From Deltaproteobacteria bacterium (GTDB lineage Bacteria; Desulfobacterota; Desulfuromonadia; Desulfuromonadales; Geopsychrobacteraceae): a DNA stretch of 5,335 bases. The stretch lies in NCBI GenBank assembly GCA_009993495.1, contig JAACTI010000147.1, positions 1-5,335 on the forward strand, in the 5' to 3' direction. The notes below the pieces were generated by a model, which had not been told where the DNA came from, did no database searches, and worked only from the letters and a program-made list of their open reading frames with translations. The position numbers were made by a program, and so were the translations under genes. Position 1 is the first letter of the stretch, and every line of letters starts with the position of its first letter. Below, piece after piece: positions 1 to 5,326 of the stretch.

Positions 1-495
1 AAGCAGATTGACCTGCTCAAGCTGAACCTGTGAATTGATGCTGAGAATACCAATTTCAGCCCCGATAATATCGGCATAATGGATGCGCGTTTCTTCAGCC
101 GCCAGAAGTTCAATTCCGGCCCAGTTTTCGCCGGCAGGCGTTTCCGGATCGAGAATAAAGGTCACCGGGGCCTGAGGCGTTCCGAGGGCCAATAAACGGC
201 CGCGCACCAGGATTTCACACCCCTTATCGACCACTTCGGGATCAATTTTGGTGCTGTCGGTTCCCAGAATCTGCACCCGGCTGCCCGCTAATAGCGTCAG
301 GCTGCGTCCTTTAGGTATCTGTAAATCGGCCAGGATCCGCACCAGGCCGCCAAGGCGCAGATTTTCCTGCAAATAACCACTGAGTTCAACGGGTTGCGAT
401 CTTGTGCCAATCAGAGTTCTGGCATCGGGCGGCACAGACGCAACACAGGCGCTGCACAGCAACAGCAGGCCGCAAATCAACAAGCGTCCCAGCAC
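1..495 (-). CDS. Exported parallel beta-helix protein, N-terminal part (runs off the left edge)
   Basis: The reading frame is open from a GTG at 495-493 to base 1, giving 165 residues with the C-terminus outside the window. The GTG lies 2 nt after the stop of the upstream gene, with AGGGATGG about 7-8 nt before it as ribosome binding site. Residues 1-20 form a signal peptide (M-L-G-R, then a Leu-rich core, then CSACVAS). C17 could be a lipidation site, but Cys at -3 is not a standard lipobox, and cleavage after CVA at residue 19 is equally possible. Residues about 55-155 show the spaced turns of a right-handed parallel beta-helix: IPKGRSLTLLAGSRVQI, VRGRLLALGTPQAPVTF, then WAGIELL and IHYADIIGAEIGI. 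This pattern is typical of NosD/pectate-lyase-fold surface or periplasmic proteins. No catalytic residues can be assigned. I infer a structural or binding role. The fold call is fairly sure; the function is unknown. Confidence 0.85.
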   Translation of the reverse strand, partial: MLGRLLICGLLLLCSACVASVPPDARTLIGTRSQPVELSGYLQENLRLGGLVRILADLQIPKGRSLTLLAGSRVQILGTDSTKIDPEVVDKGCEILVRGRLLALGTPQAPVTFILDPETPAGENWAGIELLAAEETRIHYADIIGAEIGILSINSQVQLEQVNLL

Positions 496-497
496 GG

Positions 498-986
498 CTA
501 GATCCATCCCTGCTGTTGCATCAGCTGACGCACCGCCGTCGCGGGCAGAACTCCTGTTGACAGAGCACGGCGCAGTTGCTCAAGATGTTCGACGGCAAGA
601 CTTTGATTCAATTTTTCCAGGGCACGACCCAGAGTCGAAAACTGTAAATCCTTCAGCGGACGCGATCCCGAATAGAGATTCAGCCCGTTTTTGAGTTGCA
701 ACAAAACCGGGATGTCTGTCTTTTGGGGCAGGTCAAACCCTAAATCGATTTCTCCAGCGGCAATGGCTTCCAGCGTCGATTGCCCGGGTTTGAGCATAAC
801 GCGGGTAGTGTCGATGCCAGTCTTTTCATGCAGATAGATGGCAATCAGGTGATAGTACATTTCACCCTCCAAATCCGCGGCAGTGCCGATAAAAATTTGG
901 GGGCCGAAGCAGGCACCGACAGGCTGAACCAGCACCAGCAGACCCAGGCCGACACAGAAGAATTTTTTCAACGCAGAAACAGCCAT
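498..986 (-). CDS. Small exported protein resembling lobe I of an OpuAC-type substrate-binding protein
   Basis: 162 residues. The ATG at 986 lies inside the end of the membrane iron-sulfur gene (19 nt overlap), with GGTGA 4-5 nt upstream, so translation is probably coupled. Residues 1-25 are a signal peptide ending PVGA-C26; VGAC fits a lipobox, though signal peptidase I cleavage is not excluded. Residues 30-85 (QIFIGTAADLEGE..., then EAIAAGEIDLGFD) resemble the start of glycine-betaine/choline-type binding proteins of the OpuAC family, including the characteristic A-x-x-x-GEIDL segment. Residues 118-160 (TLGRALEKLNQSLAVEHLEQL... to AVRQLMQQQGWI) resemble that family's C-terminal helices. The roughly 100-residue second lobe usually found between them is missing; OpuAC domains normally run about 250 residues or more. 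It therefore cannot close on a ligand like a normal binding protein, and no permease or ATPase gene is nearby. I infer an accessory or assembly role. The family link rests on pattern memory and is moderate. Confidence 0.8.
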   Translation of the reverse strand: MAVSALKKFFCVGLGLLVLVQPVGACFGPQIFIGTAADLEGEMYYHLIAIYLHEKTGIDTTRVMLKPGQSTLEAIAAGEIDLGFDLPQKTDIPVLLQLKNGLNLYSGSRPLKDLQFSTLGRALEKLNQSLAVEHLEQLRRALSTGVLPATAVRQLMQQQGWI

Positions 987-2449
987 CGAATCACCGTATC
1001 CAAATAAAGACCCGCGAGCAAGGTCACATTCAATCCTGCCCCCCAGAAATAGCTGCGCGCACCAGCCTCACGCGACGAAACCTTGCGTAAGGCCAACAGG
1101 GAAAAAAGATAACCTACCAGTAACAGCAGCAACACCAGCCATTTCAGTAGGTCAATCGAAATCAGAACGCCCGGTTGCGGCAAGGTGGCAAGCAGATGAA
1201 CCGCCAGATAACTTTTAACTCCACTTAAATCCGTCAGGGTTAAGGGCAGATAGGCGAGTTTGGCATTAAGTTTCACCACGGCCAGTATCAGATGGGCCGC
1301 CAACAACAAGGGAATGGTCGGCAGCAACAATTTCGTCAAGCCACTGAACGGGGAGGTTTTTTCGACAGCGGACGCAGGTTCTTCAACGCGGTCTCCGGTG
1401 GTGACCTTTAAAAGACGCAGGCGATAAACGAACATCCCCGGCAAACAGAGCAACAGTGGCAGCAGCAGGGTGATCCACAAAGCGGCGAGGAGGAAATAAC
1501 CATCGGCCTGCCAGCCGATCAACAGCGCCAGCTGCTCGGGAGGCGCAAACAAAAGTTCCCGCAGGGGCACATTCACCTTGCTGAAATTGGCACTGACCAT
1601 GCCCAGGAGCACCAGCAGTAAAAAAGCTTCACCTCGCGCAAGCACCGCCGTCGAAATTTCAGCCAGAAAGGGCCGAAAAGAGAGTTTTAAATTATCGTTG
1701 CAGCAATTTTCAACACAGTTCATACACAGGGTACAGTCGCTGTTGTCATTGATCTGGCGCGGATGAATGTCGACCGGACAACCGGGGCGCTGGCGCTGCA
1801 GGTGCAGAACCGCCGAACCTAGGGCGAATCTTTGCCAGAATTTCTTTTCCGACACGCACTGCACGCTGGTGCAACTCGCACAAACCTCGGGATCACGCAC
1901 CCGCAGGGCCAGGGGCGCTACCCGTGCATAGGCTTTGAGGACCGCCCCGGCGGGACAACAGAGTTGACAGAAGGCGCGTTTACGAAAAATCAGCGAGGTG
2001 GCAAAGAGCGCGGCGAACAGCAGCACCAGCAAGCGCGCGGTGTAATCGGGATAACGATGAATCGCCAGCAGATAAACCGCCACTTGCAGCCCCACCAGCA
2101 GCAGGGTCACCGGCAACATGCCTCCCAGCCATGGGGGCAAGGGACGGTTCAGACCATAGCGCGACAAAATACCATTCAACCAGCCAAAGGGACAGACCGC
2201 GCACCAGAAACGCCCCGCCACCAGCGCCAGCAGCACCAGACCCATGATCCACAGTACCCACAAACCGAAGGTCGCAAAACTGGTGTACATCAGAGGATCG
2301 GGCACATCGACGCCGGGAATGCGGTGATGATGCCAGCCGCTGGCAATCACGACAAACACCAGTGCCAGCACCAGCAAGCGGGTTAAACGCCAGAACCAGC
2401 GCCCGCGCAGCACCGCACCCAGCAGTGGCAAATGCAGCAGATCTCTCAC
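968..2449 (-). CDS. Polytopic membrane 4Fe-4S protein, NapH/NosR/YccM-like polyferredoxin
   Basis: 493 residues, starting at GTG 2449 with GGAG 8 nt upstream; the stop of the HEAT gene is 18 nt before it. Hydrophobic stretches at about 23-38, 60-79, 110-130, 138-155, 268-288, 315-340, 372-393, 410-422, 430-453 and 468-490 indicate 8-10 membrane segments. Between segments are the cysteine motifs of the NapH/NosR family: CAVCPFGW at 83-90 and CQLCCPAG at 161-168 (Cx3CP), then CASCTSVQC at 190-198 with a later CP at 224, and CTLCMNCVENC at 239-249. The last two sets could hold two [4Fe-4S] clusters. There is no N-terminal FMN-binding domain as in NosR, and the C-terminal half, with its KLNAK...YLPL segment, is membrane-embedded. 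Family members move electrons from the quinol pool or cytoplasm to periplasmic partners. Here the partner is probably a product of this operon, which is inference. It is the only integral-membrane protein seen in the window. Confidence 0.93.
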   Translation of the reverse strand: MRDLLHLPLLGAVLRGRWFWRLTRLLVLALVFVVIASGWHHHRIPGVDVPDPLMYTSFATFGLWVLWIMGLVLLALVAGRFWCAVCPFGWLNGILSRYGLNRPLPPWLGGMLPVTLLLVGLQVAVYLLAIHRYPDYTARLLVLLFAALFATSLIFRKRAFCQLCCPAGAVLKAYARVAPLALRVRDPEVCASCTSVQCVSEKKFWQRFALGSAVLHLQRQRPGCPVDIHPRQINDNSDCTLCMNCVENCCNDNLKLSFRPFLAEISTAVLARGEAFLLLVLLGMVSANFSKVNVPLRELLFAPPEQLALLIGWQADGYFLLAALWITLLLPLLLCLPGMFVYRLRLLKVTTGDRVEEPASAVEKTSPFSGLTKLLLPTIPLLLAAHLILAVVKLNAKLAYLPLTLTDLSGVKSYLAVHLLATLPQPGVLISIDLLKWLVLLLLLVGYLFSLLALRKVSSREAGARSYFWGAGLNVTLLAGLYLDTVIRWLFLR

Positions 2450-2467
2450 GCTGTCAACTCCACGTTT

Positions 2468-3367
2468 TTAATGATAAATGTTGTAGGGTTGAACATTTTC
2501 GCCCGCCTCATTGCGATAGGTGTAACGCCGCCCGGTCATCATTTCAAGGGAACGTGCGGCCCACTCACGCACCACATTCACGTCATCTTCCAGCAGTTTT
2601 TCAAGCGCGGGGGCCTGCTGCTCTGTGCCAATCGGCCCTAAGGCGGTGGCCGCATTCATGCGTACCTGCCAGTCGGGATCCCGCAACACCGCAACCAGTG
2701 CTTCGACGGAGCGCGGGTCTTTCAATTTGCCCAGGGCCGTCACCACCTCGGCCCTGGCCGGACTCTTGAGCAGCGGTAACAGCACTTCAAGGGCGGCAGG
2801 ATCGGCGATGTCACCCAGGGCGCGAACCGCCGCTGTCGTTGCCACGGGGGACTGCGGCTGACGCAGAAATTCAAGCAGAGGCGGTAAAGCCTGACGGTTC
2901 AAACGAATGAGGGAACGGGTCGCAAACTTACGCACCTCTTCATCGGAATCAGCCAGCGCCCTCACCAGGGGTGGCACAGCCGCCGAACCGCCAATTTCCC
3001 CTAAGGCCCAGGCCGCGACATAGCGCCGACCCAATTGCGGATTTTCGAGAACCACCCCAATGGGGGCAACGGCGGTTTTAGCTTTGAAATTACCCAGGGC
3101 GGCTATGGCAAATTCGCGTTGAATGCGGTCGTTAGAGGAAACCGCAGACAAGAGCGCCGGAACAGCAACATCGCCAATTTCCAGCAGCAGTGCATATACC
3201 CGGTCGTTGGTGCGCTCTCCCCCCTCCCCCAGCATGGCCACCAGTTGCTCCAGAGCCTGCGAATTACCGGCGCGCGCTTTAGCGGCCAGTTCGTCCAAGG
3301 CCACTGGCTCGGTGGTCTGCTGACAACCTGCCAACAGCAGCAGAAAAACCAGCAGCAGCCTTACCAT
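2468..3367 (-). CDS. HEAT-repeat (PBS-lyase-type) lipoprotein
   Basis: 299 residues. The ATG at 3367 overlaps the last 7 nt of the preceding gene, with GGGTGA about 8 nt upstream, so translational coupling is likely. Residues 1-14 are a short signal peptide with a clean lipobox (LLAGC, lipidated C15). There is no Asp at +2, so release to the outer membrane is possible. Residues about 60-275 consist of roughly seven HEAT-like helical pairs with recurring A-x-x-ALG-x-(I/L) and (V)P-x-L-x-x-x-L cores: for example FAIAALGNF, YVAAWALGEIG, AAVRALGDIA, EVVTALGKL, MNAATALGPIG and EWAARSLEMM. A short polar tail (YTYRNEAGENVQPYNIYH) follows. HEAT solenoids are protein-binding scaffolds; the related bilin-lyase repeats handle chromophore-bearing proteins. 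A scaffold or maturation role for a cofactor-containing partner is inferred from the neighbours. No catalytic site is visible. Confidence 0.92.
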   Translation of the reverse strand: MVRLLLVFLLLLAGCQQTTEPVALDELAAKARAGNSQALEQLVAMLGEGGERTNDRVYALLLEIGDVAVPALLSAVSSNDRIQREFAIAALGNFKAKTAVAPIGVVLENPQLGRRYVAAWALGEIGGSAAVPPLVRALADSDEEVRKFATRSLIRLNRQALPPLLEFLRQPQSPVATTAAVRALGDIADPAALEVLLPLLKSPARAEVVTALGKLKDPRSVEALVAVLRDPDWQVRMNAATALGPIGTEQQAPALEKLLEDDVNVVREWAARSLEMMTGRRYTYRNEAGENVQPYNIYH

Positions 3368-4110
3368 ATCTTATTCACCCGAATATTGACCCCTTCAACA
3401 ATGTGATCCTTGCGGATCACCAGGGCCGAGGGTTCGATGGTTCCCTGATCATAGCGGCCATAAAGATCACCCAGTTTGGGTGGCCCGCCGAAATTATCTC
3501 GCGCGCAAATGTAGTAGGTACCACCTGCGGGCAACAGCATCTGGAAACGTCCATCGGGGCCGGTCTTTTCTGAAACATATTTGGGACGTTCCGACATCTG
3601 CACATGATCATATACCTGAATGCGCACCCCTTCGACCGGCCTGCCGTCGGCATCGGTAATCTGCCCCTTGAAGCCCGTCAGGCTCGCCGCGTCTTGAGGC
3701 GATAAGCGGCGGTTATCACCCACCTTAACCGGGGCCGTCAGATTGAGGGCCGTCATGCCGTCGCGCACTTTGAGCGGGATAAATTCACTGCGGTTATCGC
3801 CAGCAACCACCGGCCCAACGTTGAGTCCGTTGACGCGCTTGCGCACCACGGCAACATAATCGCCCGCGGGCAGAGAAATCTGAAAACGCCCTTCGCGGTC
3901 AGTTTCGTCCGCCATCGCAAAAACCGGCCCGTACAAGTCCATGCCCTGTTTGTAAATAGAGAGCACCGCCTTTTCGAGGGGGGCAACCACCTGCCCCTGA
4001 ACCTGCACCAATTTATTTTCATCGGGACGATCGCTCGCAGACTGATCGCTGCACGCCCCCAGGCTTGCCAGCAACAACAACAAAACCACGCCTTGGCCAA
4101 ATCTTTTCAT
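3361..4110 (-). CDS. Lipoprotein with two carboxypeptidase-regulatory-like (transthyretin-like) domains
   Basis: 249 residues from ATG 4110. I chose this start over an in-frame ATG at 4194 because AAGGTGAG lies about 6-7 nt upstream, it follows the previous stop by 7 nt, and it gives a textbook lipoprotein signal (MKRF, hydrophobic core, SLGAC, lipidated C20). The longer version would put 28 unlikely residues in front and overlap the neighbour by 77 nt. Two beta-sandwich domains follow. One is at about 35-125 with TDREGRFQISLPAGDYVAVV; the other is at about 147-248 with GQITDADGRPVEGVRIQVYD and TGPDGRFQMLLPAGGTYY. The D/E-G-R-F plus LPAG signature is that of CarboxypepD_reg/peptidase-associated domains, which act as folding or binding modules and are not peptidases. 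The second domain has an extra Gly/Pro-rich segment (NFGGPPKLGDLYGRYDQG). No catalytic peptidase part is present. It is probably a periplasmic or outer-membrane partner protein; its ligand is unknown. Confidence 0.92.
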   Translation of the reverse strand: MKRFGQGVVLLLLLASLGACSDQSASDRPDENKLVQVQGQVVAPLEKAVLSIYKQGMDLYGPVFAMADETDREGRFQISLPAGDYVAVVRKRVNGLNVGPVVAGDNRSEFIPLKVRDGMTALNLTAPVKVGDNRRLSPQDAASLTGFKGQITDADGRPVEGVRIQVYDHVQMSERPKYVSEKTGPDGRFQMLLPAGGTYYICARDNFGGPPKLGDLYGRYDQGTIEPSALVIRKDHIVEGVNIRVNKIW

Positions 4111-4117
4111 TTTTAGC

Positions 4118-5191
4118 TCACCTTGCAAAAGCGGCGGCACCCGATTTCGGGCGCAGCACCAGATCGAGGGGAAGAGTCGAAGCGTAATGTTCATAAAGAG
4201 AATTATCCATCAACGCAAGTCCGAAAGAATACACTCGTGGTAACGATGGCTCAAATTGCACATCGCGCGCCGATTGCGTCGTGAGGGCACGGCGCAGAAT
4301 CAACACCCAGCGGCCATCCTGCCATGCGGCACTGGCGCGGATATCAGCGCGATCGCCAGCGGGCGGGTCGGTCAGATACCCGGGTGCGCGTGAAAAAACC
4401 GTGGCCTGCTGACCGGCAATCGCATTGCCATCAAAATCGTATAAGGGACGGTCGCCGGGGCCGAAGATTTCATCTTCTATCTGGGGACGCACCTGGAACA
4501 ATGAGTTGGCGTGGAAGAGTTCACCCGGCTGATCACCCTGCATCCCTTTCGCATCAACAAAACGGTCATCGGCAAAGGCCAAACGACCGGTGCGTCCGGC
4601 CTTCCAGTTCCACAAATCGAGTTGCGGACCTTCTTTAAACAGTTTCATGCGGTTGTGTCCGCGAAAACTTTGGCCGCTGACGCCAAAATCATCGAGGTGG
4701 CAGGCATAAGAGCAGGTGAATTCAGGGTATTTGTTTTGAATATCCCAGAGAATGCCGATCCCATCTTCCATCTCGCCACTGCTCTGCCAAGCGTCCCCGG
4801 TATAAGTCCAGCCACGCATATTGTCATTACGCGTGACATCACGCCAACTGAGGCGCAAATACAGATTTTCTGCGGTATAAAAAGCCCGCAGATCCACGCC
4901 AATCGGCTCAGGCAGGGAGCTACCGTGATGACAACTGGCGGTGGATGTATGCACAGTATCCTGATCTATGGCCGGCAGGGGATCAACTTTGTTGAGACGC
5001 CCGCCTTTGACGTGAACAGTTTTGGGCAGAGCAGCCTTCCAATCGGCATCAGTCGGGGCGTGACCAAGCTCCAGGGCCACCAGTTGAGGCGGTTCCAGGT
5101 CTGTACAGCCCAGAGGCAAGAAAAACAGCAGTAAAAAATAGCAGAAATAACGCAAGAATTGATAATTCCATGGTCTAAAGAGTTTAAACAC
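4118..5191 (-). CDS. Exported ethylbenzene-dehydrogenase-type (EB_dh) haem-binding protein
   Basis: 357 residues from GTG 5191; a TGA sits directly before this GTG, so the protein cannot start earlier. A TTG at 5155 (residue 13, MRYFCYF...) would give a shorter, cleaner signal peptide, and neither start has a strong ribosome site. Residues 13-29 are hydrophobic and end LPLGC29, a likely though imperfect lipobox (Pro at -3). The mature part fits the EB_dh family (haem-binding subunit of ethylbenzene dehydrogenase/DMSO-reductase type II enzymes and related cytochromes): IGVDLRAFYTAENLYLRLSW at 97-116, MEDGIGILWDI at 141-151, DLWNWKAGRTGR at 192-203 followed by FADDRFVDA, and a C-terminal GRWVLILRRAL...DVQFEP...YSFGLALMDN. 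Two Cys-His sites stand out: TASCHH at 84-89 and CSYACH at 160-165, neither being CxxCH. It probably carries haem and passes electrons outside the inner membrane. As first gene of the operon it lies next to the putative promoter. The family call is strong; the haem ligation is uncertain. Confidence 0.9.
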   Translation of the reverse strand: MFKLFRPWNYQFLRYFCYFLLLFFLPLGCTDLEPPQLVALELGHAPTDADWKAALPKTVHVKGGRLNKVDPLPAIDQDTVHTSTASCHHGSSLPEPIGVDLRAFYTAENLYLRLSWRDVTRNDNMRGWTYTGDAWQSSGEMEDGIGILWDIQNKYPEFTCSYACHLDDFGVSGQSFRGHNRMKLFKEGPQLDLWNWKAGRTGRLAFADDRFVDAKGMQGDQPGELFHANSLFQVRPQIEDEIFGPGDRPLYDFDGNAIAGQQATVFSRAPGYLTDPPAGDRADIRASAAWQDGRWVLILRRALTTQSARDVQFEPSLPRVYSFGLALMDNSLYEHYASTLPLDLVLRPKSGAAAFAR

Positions 5192-5209
5192 TCAGCGGGA
5201 TTCATGGCG

Positions 5210-5225
5210 AGCAAAGATTGTACCA
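5210..5225 (-). promoter_or_regulatory. Candidate sigma-54 (RpoN) promoter for the six-gene operon
   Basis: Read on the minus strand the bases are TGGTACAATCTTTGCT. Against the sigma-54 consensus TGGCACG-N4-TTGCW this matches 10 of 12 defined positions, with the near-invariant GG and GC exactly 10 nt apart. Transcription would start near 5199, leaving only about 8 nt before GTG 5191 or about 44 nt before the alternative TTG at 5155. The same bases also contain TGGTACAAT, which could serve as an extended -10 for the housekeeping sigma factor (start near 5210), but no good -35 is seen upstream. The sigma-54 reading is preferred on match quality; it is untested. Confidence 0.55.
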
Positions 5226-5298
5226 GTATTCACCAAAGGAGAATCGGAGGACACCCGGCGCTGCGGCAGATCTCAAACAGGCCAAAACGCAGGCTAAT

Positions 5299-5326
5299 TG
5301 GCAGGGTTCTGACAAATTTCTGTCAT
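5299..5326. repeat. Three TGNCA half-sites at exact 11-bp spacing (possible activator or PhoB-like box)
   Basis: On the minus strand TGACA (5325-5321), TGTCA (5314-5310) and TGCCA (5303-5299) recur every 11 bases, one helical turn. The first two also form an inverted pair, TGACA-N6-TGTCA. On the plus strand bases 5309-5326 read CTGACAAATTTCTGTCAT. This matches 15 of 18 positions of the enterobacterial Pho box (two CTGTCAT-like units separated by 4 bp). It lies about 100-125 bases upstream of the sigma-54 start, a usual place for an enhancer-binding activator. It is also oriented to serve a rightward gene starting beyond the window. Which is true cannot be decided here. Confidence 0.45.

Noticed and set aside
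1..986. Reading genes 4 to 6 as a nitrous-oxide reductase (nos) cluster, because of a NosR-like polyferredoxin and a NosD-like beta-helix
   Set aside because: There is no FMN domain on the polyferredoxin and no NosZ, NosF, NosY or NosL in the window. The other genes do not belong to that pathway.
498..986. Calling the small OpuAC-like protein a pseudogene or an ABC transporter component
   Set aside because: The frame is intact with start, signal peptide and both ends of lobe I. No permease or ATPase gene is adjacent, so neither decay nor a transport role is supported.
1832..2386. Plus-strand open frame of 184 codons opposite the membrane iron-sulfur gene
   Set aside because: Its product is rich in Gln, His, Arg and Gly, as expected from reading a Leu-rich membrane gene backwards. 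The opposite strand carries conserved cysteine motifs.
4111..4194. N-terminal extension of the carboxypeptidase-regulatory lipoprotein from ATG 4194
   Set aside because: The internal ATG 4110 has a good ribosome site and begins a textbook lipoprotein signal peptide. The extension would bury that signal behind 28 residues and overlap the previous gene by 77 nt.
4690..4950. Calling the EB_dh protein a standard c-type cytochrome
   Set aside because: There is no CxxCH anywhere in it; the two Cys-His sites are TxxCH and Cx3CH, so covalent haem c is only a possibility.
4511..5134. Long plus-strand open frame (207 codons) opposite the EB_dh gene
   Set aside because: It lies wholly antisense to a gene with clear family motifs, shows no recognisable domain or signal peptide, and has no convincing ribosome site.
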